From Adiantum capillus-veneris (taxonomy: Eukaryota; Streptophyta; Polypodiopsida; Polypodiales; Pteridaceae), in assembly GCA_014529385.2 (NCBI GenBank), contig CM043944.1, positions 53,914,768 to 53,978,767 on the forward strand: a stretch of DNA of 64,000 nt. Direction: 5' to 3'. The notes under the pieces were generated by a model, which saw nothing but the letters and a program-made list of their open reading frames with translations, was not told where the DNA came from and did not search any database. Position numbers and translations under genes: made by a program. Below, piece by piece: positions 1 through 11,599 of this stretch (position 1 is its first letter; each line of letters starts with the position of its first letter).

Positions 1-2
1 GG

Positions 3-1154
3 TTTGTTGAGAAAGGCAAGGAAGATTTGGTATGCCAGTTGTTAAAGAGTCTTTATGGCTTAAAACAATCACCGAGGGCATGGTACCATAAGTTCCACAA
101 GTTTATGCTTTCTCAAGGCTACAAACGTAGTGAGTTCGATCACTGTCTACATACAAAGAAGGCTAAGGATGGCAGTTGGCTGATTCTTATTTTGTATGTG
201 GATGACACGTTGATTGCTGGCAAGCACTTGGAAGAAATTTCAACTTTGAAGTCAAAGATGGCAAAATCGTTTGACATGAAAGACATGGGTGAGGCAAGTC
301 ATATACTTGGTATGCGCATTGAGAGAGACAGATCAAAGAAGTTGATTTGGTTATCTCAAACAGAGTATATTGACAAGGTTTTGCAACGTTTCAATATGGA
401 GAAGGGAAAGGCATTGAGTGCTCCATTGCCACCATATGTGAAACTTAGCAAACAAGATTGTCCTGTGCCTGAGGAAGAACAGGCTGAAATGGATAAGATT
501 CCATATGCGTCTGCAGTGGGTAGTTTGATGTATGCAATGATTGCTACTCGCCCAAACATTGCATTTGTAGTGGGAGTAGTAAGTCGATACATGTCAAACC
601 CAGGGAAGAAACATTGGGAGGCAGTGAAAGGAATATTGAGATACCTAAAAGCTACAAAGAGTATGCGTATATACTATGGGAGTCAGGAGCTAAGTGTAAA
701 GGGTTTTACAGACTCAGATTATGCAGGTGACTTAGACAACCGAAGGTCTACGTCAGGGTATGTCTTTACATTGGCTGGTGGAGCAGTATCATGGCGTTCT
801 AGATTACAAGATTGTGTTACTCAGTCTACTACAGAGGATGAATATGTTGCAGCATCAGAGGCATGCAAAGAATCAATTTGGCTTAATCGACTAGTAACAG
901 ATTTGGGAATCAAAGAAGAGATGCATGTGTTATATTGTGATAGTCAAAGTGCTATACAATTGGCTCGCAATCCAGTTTATCACTCAAAGACAAAGCATGT
1001 GGATGTGAAGTATCATTTCATCAAGGAAATGCTCGAGGATAAGCAACTTCAGCTTGTCAAAGTTCACACCACAGAAAATCCTGCTGATCTACTTACGAAA
1101 GGACTTCCCTCAGAGAGCTTTGCGCATTTTCGCAAGCAGTTAGGTGTAGGGTAG
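3..1154 (+). CDS. Ty1/Copia pol, 3' part (reverse transcriptase and RNase H), 5' end outside window
   Basis: The reading frame is open from the window edge to a TAG at 1152-1154. It encodes the C-terminal half of a Copia polyprotein. The RT part shows SLYGLKQSPRAW and then the catalytic YVDD box at about 195-206. The RNase H part shows DSDYAGD and STSGYVF, then DSQSAI, the TKHVDVKYHFI segment and finally NPADLLTKGL, the usual Copia pol ending. Its role would be copying element RNA into cDNA in cytoplasmic particles. There is no frameshift or internal stop, so this is the best preserved retroelement coding stretch in the window. One oddity is TTEDEY, where most relatives have TEAEY. The gene is followed directly by a polypurine tract and LTR start, as expected for Copia order. 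Family identity is clear; the lineage (Tork-like) is a guess. Confidence 0.94.
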   Translation, partial: FVEKGKEDLVCQLLKSLYGLKQSPRAWYHKFHKFMLSQGYKRSEFDHCLHTKKAKDGSWLILILYVDDTLIAGKHLEEISTLKSKMAKSFDMKDMGEASHILGMRIERDRSKKLIWLSQTEYIDKVLQRFNMEKGKALSAPLPPYVKLSKQDCPVPEEEQAEMDKIPYASAVGSLMYAMIATRPNIAFVVGVVSRYMSNPGKKHWEAVKGILRYLKATKSMRIYYGSQELSVKGFTDSDYAGDLDNRRSTSGYVFTLAGGAVSWRSRLQDCVTQSTTEDEYVAASEACKESIWLNRLVTDLGIKEEMHVLYCDSQSAIQLARNPVYHSKTKHVDVKYHFIKEMLEDKQLQLVKVHTTENPADLLTKGLPSESFAHFRKQLGVG

Positions 1155-1220
1155 TACATCACTTCTCTACATCTCTTGTATATTAGCTTCTCTCACACTT
1201 AAAGTACCACATTGGACTTT

Positions 1221-1440
1221 AAGTGGGAGGTTGTTGGGGTATAAATCCCAATGTGGTCGCCCAGGTAAGTGGGCGGGCCACAATGTATGTACACATATTC
1301 TTTTGTTAAAAACTAATAAGAACTCACTATGCTGTACACATTACAGTAGAGCGAGTTCACCATATCGTCGTGCTCTTCTTCTCGCACTCTCTCTCGCGTC
1401 ACCCTTCCACTCGTACTCCTTCACGGAGTCAGCAAGCAAT
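1221..1440 (+). mobile_element. Polypurine tract and start of the Copia 3' LTR
   Basis: A purine run AAGTGGGAGG (1221-1230) lies 66 bases after the pol stop. It is followed at 1232 by TGTTGGGGTATAAA, a plausible LTR start. Further on are a pyrimidine-rich stretch and CTCTCTCTCGCG typical of U5/R regions. Short inverted words (ACCACATTGG at 1206-1215, CCAATGTGGT at 1248-1257) flank the PPT/LTR junction. The LTR end near 1440 is not defined, because no second copy is in the window. Confidence 0.6.
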
Positions 1441-2168
1441 GACCAGTGGTAGGTGGGAAGGGCGATCGGCTAGAGACTAGGGGCAATGATCGGTTTTGCA
1501 GATGACCAATAGCAACAAAAGGTGGTTTTTGTTCCTCCGTTCACTTCTCGGCCTCCAACCATAAAAGCTCTATGCAAATCAACTGAGCGCTATATATTCT
1601 AAGTTTGCCCATGATCTCCATTCTCCAAAATAGTCTCGCGACACACACAATGCACTATAAATAGTGTTCTAGCCACTAAGACCACCTTGTTTTCACGTGG
1701 GTACCCTCCAAGAATAGGATGTTATGATCGGGCTAGAAGGAGCTCACACAAACATACACACACCTCACTTTGGAAAGCAATTAGGTAGACTTAATCACAC
1801 CCAAAAGCAAAGGTCAAGGGTTCATTAAAAAGCTCATGCAAAGGGCTATTAACAACAAGGAGATCAATCAAAATGATACGAAGCTTATGAAGGACAAAAC
1901 AAACGCTCTAAAAATGCATAAAAATAACCTAATTAATGAATAATTGAACACTTATTGTGCTTAGGTCTTAAGCTCGTTCATTAAAGTAGTGGCCCATGGA
2001 AATGCCTTCAATGAACTTGATTAATAGCTAAACACGCATTACTCTAAGAGAGAGAAGTGAAAATTGAACGGCGACCAAAGTCTGTGTCCATACACTAGGT
2101 CTAGCATAGCGATAGAGCATAGGCTAGGATCATAGGTGGGTAATTAGGAAGTGCTAATTACACTATTA
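1441..2168 (-). other. Untranslated leader or internal remnant of a minus-strand LTR element
   Basis: I see no convincing coding frame. On the minus strand this follows the primer-binding site at 2169-2180, so it is where the leader and gag start of that element should be. The border between the Copia LTR coming from the left and this element is not visible. Confidence 0.35.
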
Positions 2169-2180
2169 GCTATGATACCA
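2169..2180 (-). promoter_or_regulatory. Primer-binding site (tRNA-Met type) of a minus-strand LTR element
   Basis: Read on the minus strand the sequence is TGGTATCATAGC, one mismatch from the TGGTATCAGAGC site that pairs with initiator tRNA-Met in many Copia elements. It lies two bases past a TG...CA-type LTR end. Confidence 0.6.
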
Positions 2181-2182
2181 AT

Positions 2183-2746
2183 TGTGAAGCTATGATGAAT
2201 ACACACAAGATCCATCAGGGGTGGAAATGACATAGTAGAGCTTGATTATTTGAACCTGAAATGACTACAAAGGTGCCTCTTATATAGGCATAGGCTAGAG
2301 CTTGTTTCTTACATCATATGCATTTTGTGTGTAGAAGAGGTCTCCTTTTATAGGCCAAAAGGGCGGCCGTCTCTCATGAGAGGAGCCGTGTGTAGCTGCC
2401 CTTGTGTAGACAAGTCCAAGTTGGACTCTCCAATGCGCACATGTGTGGCCACCCTTGAGAAGATAAGTCCGCCTTGAAAGTGGCCACTGACCATTGACTA
2501 CCGACCACCACTGGCCAACCGGCTAATCGATCGACCGTTTGTCGACCACTTTTTGGCCGTTGTTTGACCATAATATTCCAACGAAAAAGGAATATCTCGA
2601 TGGCCATGAATTTTTAGTTTTCCGGGGAGTGATTTTTCTTCATGCACGATGGCTTCTTGTCATAAAGGAGGTCTTACAAATGTGCGTTTTTAATACAAAA
2701 AAATACAAGAGGTAAATCCTCGGTAAATCAGGCTCCATACTTAACA
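2183..2746 (-). mobile_element. LTR on the minus strand, same U3 family as the solo LTR at 31663
   Basis: On the minus strand it begins TGTTAAGTATGGAGCC at 2746 and ends in CTTCACA at 2183, next to the primer-binding site. The first 400 or so bases match the solo LTR at 31663-32473. Shared parts are the start, the GCACATTTGTAAG and GCCATCGTGC words, the GTCAATGG/GGCC-rich block, the CTCATGAGAG box and the TATA-like CCTATAAAAGGA. After the TATA box the two differ, so this copy has a different R/U5. Length is 564 bp against 811 bp for the solo copy. Confidence 0.65.
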
Positions 2747-4211
2747 GAAAATATATATGTTAATATATATGCTATCAATTTAACTTCAAAGTTTGAGTGA
2801 GAAAGGACCTCAAGAAGGACTTCTAGTAGTATTATCTAGCATTGTCGCAAATTATTTTGCTCATTTAAACTCAGTGATCAAAGTCGAGAATGATCTGCAT
2901 GTCAACAAATGTTTAGGTTCTTGGAGATGTAGCCAAAAAAGAAAATAAAAATAGACAATTGAGTTAGTAATCCATATTTGAGTCTTTTGAGACATGAAAA
3001 TACTAGCTTTCAAAATTCATATCACCATCAAATAACTCAAGTATGAAAAGAAATAACATTTTTAATGGGCCAATAACAAAAGTCAAAGCTAGAAAATTTT
3101 GATGTATTACCTTAGTGTAGCTCCTTGTGCTTATTTGTAAGCAGTATAACATGACAAATTAAAGTTAGGGTGAGTATTATGCTATCAAATGTAAATTTAA
3201 ATCTTTATTTAAAGACGTGGTTAACTATGTTTCTCTTAAAACCATACCAAGACAATGAAGAATAAATATTCTTCGTGCTTTTGGCCCAAATTTGATCCTA
3301 TTGTGGCATGATAACATGCCAAGGACTCACTAAAAAAAGAAAGCAAATAAACATTAAATGATAGATACATTAAGTAAATAAATAAATAAACATATACTTG
3401 TAATATTTTTTGAGAGATATTTTAGAACCCTATTGATTGGTGAAATGAATTATGCCATAAATAGTTATACAAAAGTAGTTTAAAAATAGGCAACAATTAC
3501 CACTGATTTAGATAGTCAATTGAATCAATTTTTCAATAAAGCTGATGACTTATGTTATGACTTGACTGATGAAAGTTAAGGTTTATATATGTAAAGAAAA
3601 AAAACTGGAATTATGAATCCCATTGGGAGCAATTGTATGTACCAGTTTAACTACTATACCAAAGTTATATCAAGTTAGGGACTACCAAAGTAATTTTTAA
3701 AAAATGCTCTTAATTGTGAGAAAAACTCAAATGTTGGTTACTTTCTTATGCCAATCGTATGCATTAAGGGCTTTATTTTCTTCATATTGTTAACAAATTC
3801 TTGGAGTTTTTAGAATGTCATGTCATGGTCTAAACTTTGAACTCTTGTCTGAAACCAATCAAGGGCCTATGATGGTTCGTTGATTGACTACTAGGGGATT
3901 TGTGCTTTTTAATCTTGATCAAGCATTAACCTCCAAGAAAACTGGGAAAAGAAGGTATGCTTCTTGATTCCATTTCCCTTCCTATAAACCCTTCACAAAG
4001 ATAATGGCAAGGTCTACCAATGACAGCAAGTTGGTTTGGTTGTGTAAAGGGAGGTAGGTAGTTATTATATACAAATTCCAGTCGCTCTTACTTTTGAATC
4101 AACACTTTCTTCAAAGGATAAAGTCCATCATTAGAGGTCAAGGAAGGGTTGTTGGGCTACTTGCCATAGCGGCCATTGGGCTACTCTTTGACAAGATACA
4201 CAAAAGAGAAA

Positions 4212-4212
<1 letters not shown>
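2747..4212. other. AT-rich stretch without a recognised gene
   Basis: No open frame with recognisable protein features on either strand. The region is AT-rich, with poly-A and TAAATAAATAAA tracts. I see no element ends. Confidence 0.5.

Positions 4213-4300
<88 letters not shown>
4213..4300 (+). repeat. Compound microsatellite (TG)n(AG)n
   Basis: About 17 TG units run straight into about 27 AG units. It is the first of five loci in the window with the same order on the plus strand (also 17483, 27562, 35398, 39945). Open frames here encode only Cys-Val and Arg-Glu repeats and are not genes. Confidence 0.97.
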
Positions 4301-4305
<5 letters not shown>

Positions 4306-5236
4306 AGCCTTGATCTCTCCCATCTCATGATCATCCTTTTCTTGTGTGCACGACATTTATCTATGCCTTGTCCTATCTTGCCCTCCTATAATCTAATACG
4401 TTGACTTGTGTATCCTTCAATAGAACACATGCTGCTTGAATAATAGCTATTGACCTATTGTTATAAGAATCTAGCTCTCTTGTTAGGATAAGTGTTATGT
4501 AAGGGAAAGGCCAACTAGGAGCCACATGTACAACATGCATGGAAAGGGGTCTCAACAGTTGATCCAAGGAGCTCTTCTTAAGGGAGTTGGATGGGAAAAG
4601 ATCAGCATGATAATTATCTTAGCTTCACATTGGTACAAGCATTTGTTACAACAATATGTGCACAATGAAAGTTGAAGACCGTGGATGAGGAGAAAAGTGC
4701 TCTTGACTCTTGTCCTATACAGAGCTTTCCACAAAGTTATCATGTTTCTACACTAGCAAGCTTGCAGACGATAGCATGTTTTATGTTTTTGACATCAATT
4801 CAGCCAGATTGGTGCCTCAAGATGTGGATTTAATTGTCGTAATTGCAAACTATGTCATATTGTGCTTGCTGAAATGTTTCCCTCAATTTCATGACACGAG
4901 GTTTGCATACTTGGTGTTTGCTTTTTCAAGGAAGAGATCAAAGTTTCTAAGTTTTTAACAAGCTCTTTGTTCTCCATGAAGGAGATGAAGGTTGTGCATG
5001 CCCTACTCTATTCCTTACTCTATTATTTGTTCCAAACCGGTATTCTCAAAGTGAGATTTTAACCAAAATTCTTGTAGCTCCAATAAGAATTGTATGTGAC
5101 ATCAACATAGCATGACGTGGATGTTCCTACCTAGTTTCTAAAGAAATTACAAGTGTCGGATGTGTATGCTTTGCAAGTTGCAACAATAGATACAAGTTTC
5201 CACAGTTATAGAGTGCCTACTTTGTTACCATGTATA
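4301..5236. other. No gene recognised
   Basis: Short open frames on both strands have no recognisable motif and no supporting splice sites. I see no repeats here. Confidence 0.45.
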
Positions 5237-5475
5237 TGTTAGTGATTTGGGTGAAAACACTTAGGATCGTCGGACAAAATTTTCCATAACTAGAAGGTTT
5301 TCCCCCCCTGTGCTTTATATATATGCTCATCACTCTAGGGCTATCTTATCTTGTATTTTCACACCAGATCATACATTCTCAGTTGTGTGCCTTGAGCTCC
5401 ATCTTTTTCTCTGAGCTATATGTGTATTCTTGCAATCTTACTTGCAATCCTAACTCCAGCAATTGATATCAGAGT
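5237..5475 (+). mobile_element. Possible Copia-type 5' LTR end with primer-binding-like site
   Basis: TGATATCAGAGT at 5464-5475 matches the tRNA-Met site TGGTATCAGAGC at 10 of 12 bases and follows a CA end at 5461. Upstream are a TATA-like TTTATATATATGC near 5310 and a pyrimidine-rich leader-like stretch. The start at TGTTAG (5237) is a guess. No gag follows, so this would be an LTR remnant. Confidence 0.35.
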
Positions 5476-6057
5476 GGATTGTGTCCTCCCAGGCATAGTC
5501 GCTAGCATTGGCACCACCCTCCTCCTCACTTTCTTTGATTTTGGTGAGCTTTGGCTAGCATCAATAGGTTGACTTATACTTTGGGAGAGCTTGTATCACT
5601 CTGTGTGCTTCAAAATTTTGATTTGGGCTCATTTTGGTCTCCATTTCCACTACTACAAGCACTACGCATGCAATTTTGTCTTTTAATTTCTTGCATTGTA
5701 AATTTGTGAATAACAAGCTTTGATAGTCTACTATAGTTTGTGCATATAGCACACACAATTTCCCTTTAATTTCTACTCAATTTTGGCATTTTATACATCA
5801 AGTTCAGACTTTCACTATAGCTGAGAGCAATGATGTGTTCATGATCTTACATGATGCAGCATGTACTTTATTTCCAAGGGTGTATGGAACACTGTTAAAA
5901 GTTTTGATGTACACCCGTATTGTGTGGAGGATGTTGTAGGTTGCATTAGTTTTGCTTCTACTCCTAGTCATGTTTTACCGACAACTGACCAAGCTCCTTG
6001 GGATAGTAGAGACGAGTAAGTGCATTGAAATTGCATTTTATCAAGCACACCATGACT
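5476..6057. other. No gene recognised
   Basis: No coherent reading frame; possibly the leader of the LTR remnant to the left. Confidence 0.4.
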
Positions 6058-6088
6058 CCTCGCATTCATTCAGCCAAAATGGTAAAAC
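6058..6088 (+). repeat. Left arm of a 31-bp inverted repeat bracketing Gypsy A
   Basis: The reverse complement of 6058-6088 matches 16676-16706 at 28 of 31 positions. The central shared word is CATTCATTCAGCCAAAA. The left arm ends 24 bases before the 5' LTR; the right arm starts about 5 bases after the 3' LTR. Confidence 0.8.
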
Positions 6089-6112
6089 ATTTAGCTAGAA
6101 TGTCCCAATCGT

Positions 6113-7910
6113 TGTCGTGCCACTTTGCGTGCACAAGCTGAAAAATAGAGTTTGGTTTGTGTCTATGAACTTTGACAAATCTATAAACTATGTTAGAATT
6201 GCTAATGGCATCGGAGTAGAAGGAATGCATGTATTATGTGGTTTTTTGTAGACCAAAGTGCACCAATTGGACTGACAAGTGACGAAGGGAAGAAGGGACG
6301 GTCGTGCCATCTGGCTTTTTTTTGGGCCACGACAGAATTCGAGAAGGTGTTTACAGTGTATGGAGCCATCGAGAATTGACTGCTCGTCAAACGGAGCCCA
6401 GAGTGGAAAGTTATAGAAGTCGGAAGGTTGGGTGTACTTTCTCGTAGTTGATTGTAGATGAAATCTAGCATTTTTTCGGCCTCGGTTCGGGGTCTCTAGG
6501 AATCTTGGAGTGCGACAAGGTCGGATGACCTCGGAGCCAATCATGTGATCTTGCAGTCGGGTTTTGCGGCTCGGCAATCGGATCGCCAGGTGACAGTTGG
6601 CGGGCAAGGTAAGTAGGTCAAAAGTTGGATTAGTTTTATAAAAAGTATTTTGGGACTTTTTGAAGGCTTGGAGTCCATGCTCTCAAGAGAGCACCATGTG
6701 GCAGGCGGTATAACCCCACATGGGGGTACACTTGCTAGGAATTCGGTGCATAAGACATGGGGCCGTGAGCCCTCTTAGTTGTGTGGAGGCATGAGGGGAG
6801 CTCTCCTTGGCATGAGTCTATGGAGGTTGTCCGTTGGGCACTGTGGTGGTGGCCATGGAAGCGCAGCCCGGAGGCATTTTGGCCGCAGAAGGCAAAGACA
6901 GGGTGGCGCGCCAGTGTTGGCGACGTCCGGTGGCGTTGTCGATAGTCGGTACAGAGTGATGATGTGTTGCCTGGCTGAGATCAATTCCCGTGCGCCCTTA
7001 TGGGCAAAATTTTTGGGGAGAAGGGCTCCCCCCACTAGCGATATCGCTAGTGCTCGGGGAGGGGAGGTGTCCCATGGCATGCAGCAAATAAGGTATGTGA
7101 GAGAGAGATAGTCCAAGAAAGTTCCAAGGCGGCCTAAAGGGTCGTTTCAAAAAGCAAGTTCAAAGGAGGCTCAAGGCGCAGTTCCGCGGTGGTAAGGGGT
7201 AGTTCTAGCAAGATAATCTCATGGGAAGGTACACCATGTAGATGTTTCCAAAAGAAGTGAACCAAGTGCTAGCAATGCAACAAAGATACTAATGTGAGCT
7301 CAAGTGGAAGAGTACGAGCTAGAGAAGCTCTCTTTTTTTTTTTTTTTGTGGAACTTAGACCCCTATAAAAGGGGTATTTTCCACTTAACAAGGGTTGGTT
7401 CTTTTTTTCTTCTTTCTCTTTTGCGGAGGGTCAATTTTTGAGAAGGCCTTTTGGGGAACCGACTACAGCAGTGCGGAGTTCTTCTGCTTGAGAGCAGTTG
7501 GAGAAGACAAGGGAAAGACGGGAGGAGCGTCCCCAGAGCACAAGGAAACTGGATGGTGGGACAGCTAGGGGAAGAATTCTGAGGTGAGGGTTGCAATTTG
7601 AAAGGCATACCAAAGTGGGCATATGCAACATGATTGTAAAAGATCAATCAAAAATATTATGATGTATCTGCTGTCAGTTGTCCGCCTCTTGAGTCTTGAA
7701 GCTTTGTTTCTTCATCGTATCAATTAATCTTGTTCTTATTTGCAATCTTCTCTCTCAAACTCTCTTGAATTATCAGTATTACGAGTATCAAACTATTAAT
7801 TAATTCTATATGCACTTTGTTATCCTAGTTTGAGCGTATGCTAAGCTCCTGTCTACAGCTAGAGGCCCGATGCTTTCCCGGTTGACCCTGGAGGACCGTG
7901 CACTTCGACA
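6113..7910 (+). mobile_element. 5' LTR of Gypsy A
   Basis: About 1.8 kb. It starts TGTCGTGCC and ends CACTTCGACA just before the primer-binding site. A TATA-like CCCCTATAAAAGGGG lies near 7360, followed by a pyrimidine-rich R region. Its last 640 bases match 16021-16671 closely. The middle matches the other LTR only in patches (for example around 6550 and 14350, 7020 and 14800). Confidence 0.8.
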
Positions 7911-7913
7911 ATT

Positions 7914-7931
7914 TGGTGAACCCAACATGAA
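7914..7931 (+). promoter_or_regulatory. Primer-binding site of Gypsy A
   Basis: TGGTGAACCCAACATG follows the LTR end after three bases and starts with the obligatory TGG (the complement of a tRNA CCA end). I cannot name the tRNA. The ATG inside it (7927) is not in the gag frame. Confidence 0.55.
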
Positions 7932-7957
7932 ATTGACCGGGGTAGACGAAGCCAGCC

Positions 7958-9538
7958 ATGTCGTCAGGCCAAGATAATGGGATGCAGAAACTGATGCAGC
8001 AATTTACTGCGCTTATGCATCAACAACATCTGCACCATTAGCAGATGATGACTCAAAGCTCAAAAAGAGAAATGGAAGCTCGGATTCGTGAAGCTAGGCA
8101 AACAGTGACATATAAAGTGGGGCGGTTTGAAGGCTGTGATGCTACCAAATTTTGCCAACTATATGAACAGGCTATGGAAGACAAGGGAGCAGATGAACAA
8201 GCTACAGTGGAAAATTTTGTGTTGGTAGTCGTGCCTGAACTGCGGGCACGGGTTGAGGAGCTTCGGATTGCGCATGGGGGAACCTGGACGGAGTTCAAAC
8301 AAACTCTCAAAGACAAATACTTTCTTGAAGATAAGGAGCATGCTACAAAGAAAATCTTTCTGAAGTGGGTGCAGCACAACAATAAGGGCTTTCTGCACCT
8401 GAGTTGCTACGGGAATTTGAGAAAAAATTTGGTCAGTTATCTTCCATCAAACGTACCGCTTTGAACTCTAAATAGGTAGAATTTTTTGTGCAGGTTGCAG
8501 ACTTAAAACTGCAAAAGAGTTTAATGGATCTCCTTGAGGATCTAGCAGGGCAGTTAGGGCTAAAGTCAGAGTGGAAAGAAGTGATTGAAGCGGTCAATAT
8601 GGTGGTGAAGCAATAGAAAAGGTTGGACAAGTTAGTCGAGATGACTACCGATGTGGAAGAAAAAGAGGAAGAGATCTTTGTGCTGTTAAAGGAGAAGACC
8701 CCAAAGCTAGAGGAGTCTTTCATGTGGACGAGCTTGTGAAGGGAATCGAGGAGTTAAACATCAATTTGAAAGCAGTAAAGCTGGAAGAAAAAGGTTCAAC
8801 ATCTCGATCAAAACAAGGAGGACCGTAGAGGGGAAGTGGTAATCAAAATTGCATATGGTGCAATAGTCTTGATCATATCAGGAGTGAGTGTGATGAATTT
8901 GCAGAAGGCAAGCGTAAAGACATGGTTTTTTGGAAGGATGGGCTAATACATCTTCGAGAAACAGGTTTGCCCTTAAAGACCAAATATGGGAAAGGAGGTA
9001 TGAAGAAGACTATGGAGGAAATGCTGCAAGAACGTCATGCAAGTGTAGCTGAGGCATTGACTTATGGAGTGAAAATTGAAAGCAACTTACAAGAAAAACC
9101 TATTGTAGTTTCCCACAAAAAGGGAATTTTCTGACATACGCTATGACAACGGCAAAAAAGGGGAAGGTCGGATATCAACATCTATGTCAAGCGGGAAACT
9201 GCAATAGAAAGACTATTGGGTGGGAGAATCCCGTCGACTCCCTCTTAGTATACGCATGTATAGCAAAGTCTCAAAACAATGAGTCTTTTGTCAAAGAAAA
9301 GCGGAAAAGGGAAGAGGATTTGGCAGGAACTTTGAAGAAGGCGACTAGGTCAACAATACAAAAGGAAAAAGAATCTAGCTCAGGTGTAGCTCCTACCCCA
9401 CCCGATGTTCTAATGGATGAAGCCGAGAAGGAGAAGAAAGCAGGGAAATCTCAAGGCCCATCATATAAACTAGGGTCTGATATTGAACAGGCAACTGATG
9501 TTAAGAGGGTACTTGAGGAGCGGATTTTGAACAGTTAG
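7958..9538 (+). pseudogene. gag of Gypsy A, broken
   Basis: The frame starts at ATG 7958 (MSSGQDNGMQKLMQQF), reaches a stop TAG at 8039-8041 after a His/Gln-rich stretch, then continues to 8464 with a capsid-like region (VGRFEGCDATKFCQLYEQ, LRARVEEL, FKQTLKDKYF). A frameshift near 8400 moves the frame; more coding follows with stops at about 8475 and 8614. A CCHC zinc knuckle with spacing C-x2-C-x4-H-x4-C sits at 8850-8891. After it come a basic segment (8922-9134) and a Lys/Glu-rich segment (9143-9538) ending GPSYKL..DIEQATDVKRVLEERILNS. Gag packages element RNA into particles. The zinc knuckle and gene order make the assignment firm; the breaks exclude a functional product. Confidence 0.85.
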
Positions 9539-10306
9539 GTGGAGTTTACCCTAGGAGAAATCCTAGGTATTGCAAAGTGGGAATTTTATGACAGCATCAT
9601 TGATCTTATGAAGAGGAAGCGTCAAAATACTATACGGGCCCGATAATGATCCAACCAGGACACAGGGAGTGCATAGCATTTATGAACAAATTGAAGCCAT
9701 ATTGAGCAATGTTAATGAAGAAGAATTTGGGGATGATGAATGGGAAAGCATAGTTGACAACAACAATCTTTCAAGGCAGGTAAAGCATATCAAATTTCAT
9801 GAGGATGAGTATTGTGAAGAAGTACCTTGAAGCCATTTTACACGGAATCATTGGGCCAGAGCTACTACTGAAACTTTGGTGAAGATAGGCGATTCGGACG
9901 AGCCGGTTCGAAAGGGAAGTGGCCCATTGATGTCGAACATGGGTGGCGTATCCGAGCTACTAATGCACAATCAGGTGATACGTATGGTGGATGTCCTAAT
10001 GTTAAAGTAATTATAGGAGATGTAAGTGATGAAGATAATTTCTTTGTGCAAGAGCACTCAACTTATCCAATTATATTGGGACAACCTTATATTAATGTGG
10101 TGCGAATGGAAACTAAGGTTTTGGATGATGGTTCTGCATATTCCAGGATCCAAAGTCGTAATGGAAAGAAAGCGATACAATTTCTAAATGTTTGTGTAGA
10201 CCATGCTAGGAACAGGGACACCTTAAGGGATCATCCGTTGCCGAAGTTGACAAAGGAATTTAAAGAGAACAGGGGATTTTTGGATTTTTTCCAAGCGCCA
10301 TTGTAA
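9539..10306 (+). pseudogene. gag/protease junction and protease remnant of Gypsy A
   Basis: Coding continues past the stop at 9538 (VEFTLGEILGIAKWEF) and then breaks up. A protease-like remnant follows: LVKIGDSDEPV near 9870, and the typical end of a retropepsin, YPIILGQPYIN, at about 10065-10097. The catalytic D-S/T-G triplet is not seen, so the active site seems lost. The open part 10046-10306 ends with a basic tail. The assignment rests on the ILGQP motif and its position between gag and RT. Confidence 0.65.
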
Positions 10307-10386
10307 AGTGAGACTATGATGGTGCTTTGAAGGAGAAGTTCTCGCTGACAGCAGGTGTTTCCAAAGAGGATTTTTCTTAAGGATTT

Positions 10387-11470
10387 TTGGGTTTATCTTT
10401 AGAAGGATCAGTATCTTACAGGAAATTTAACGACTTATGCAAATGGGAGAAGCAACATGTTTGCAATGCCCAAGGTATGTTTCAAGAATGTGAGTTATTA
10501 ATTCGAAATGAAGCAATTTCAAGGATTTTTGAAGAATATGCATTTGTGGACACAATGGGGGAATTGGATGCAGCCATGCAATCCAATGATCAAGCCGAGA
10601 TTGAGATTGTTAGGTAAACTCTTTGGATATGTATGACATCCTTTTCCAATTCAAAGCAGAGTTGGATGCAGAGGAGATACAGGTGAATACAAAATACAAA
10701 ACAATGGCAAAGAAAGTCAGACATGTGGCTATTCCATTGCCAAAAGAGAGTGACACCATTGTGAATCCAGGTAAAATTGTCCTATTCTCCAAGATTCATG
10801 TAAAATTGGGCACTCATTTACTGAAGAAACTTTACAGGAATTACAAGTTGGTGATGCAGATTTTTTAAATCAAGAAGAGATAGCATGTTTTTGAGGAATG
10901 TTAAAGAAGCATGGGAAGGCTTTTGATTTCCAACCAGGTGAGATTGGTTGTGTGGATCCTAGTGTTGAGGCTCCCATGGTGATCTTCATTGTGCCACATC
11001 TCCCTTGGAATCTACGACCTATACCTATTCTGAAAGCTCATCTTCCTAAATTGGTCGATCTGTTAAATGAGAAAATTAAGATGGGCATTTTGGAGACCTC
11101 TTGTCCTCCTTACTCTAACAGGTGGTTTATGGTTCTCAAGAAGAATGGTACATTGAGATTTATACAGGATATGCAGCCAGTGAATAAGGTAACTATCAAA
11201 AATGTAGGTACAGGTCCAGTGGTTGATGAATTTGTGGAGGCTTTTGCTGGGAGAGCCATCTATTCTATGGGGGGCTTGTATTCAGGTTATGATCAATTTC
11301 AAATGGCTAGACAAGCAGGGATCTGACAACCATGCATACTCCTTTGGGATTAGTAAGAATGTGTACATTGCCACAGGGTGCAACTAACTCAGTTGCTCAC
11401 ATGATGAACGGAATGAACAAAGTGCTGCGGGATTTCATTCCTCCGATCACCATGCCATTTATTGACGAAT
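10387..11470 (+). pseudogene. Reverse transcriptase of Gypsy A, broken
   Basis: Pol N-terminal sequence (10387-10868) leads into an RT fingers/palm region at 10898-11326: LLNEKIKMGILETSCPPYSN, then VLKKNGTLRFIQDMQPVNKVT, then FAGRAIYSMGGLYSGYDQF. A stop ends the frame at 11326; the next motif, LPQGATNSVAHMMN, is read in another frame. At the catalytic box the sequence reads FIDE, and a base seems missing just after it, before PIKGC. The second catalytic Asp and the frame are therefore both damaged. The family is clearly Gypsy RT; the enzyme is certainly dead. Confidence 0.85.
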
Positions 11471-11599
11471 GCCAATAAAAGGGTGTAAAGAGGGTGAAAA
11501 AGATGAAGCCAAAGATCAGAGGGGTGCAGATAGTGTGCGGCTAACCATATTGTTGATTGTGACAGGATATTATCGAGGCTTGAGAGGTCAACCTTACAC

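Noticed and set aside
4094-4404. Open frames of Cys-Val, Thr-His and Arg-Glu repeats over microsatellites (also near 27500, 35400, 39945, 43500, 58300)
   Set aside because: They are all translations of (TG)n and (AG)n tracts, open in several frames at once; there is no independent sign of coding.
6775-7116. Opposite-strand open frames of about 110 codons in the 5' LTR
   Set aside because: They overlap on both strands in GC-rich LTR sequence and are not conserved in the 3' LTR.
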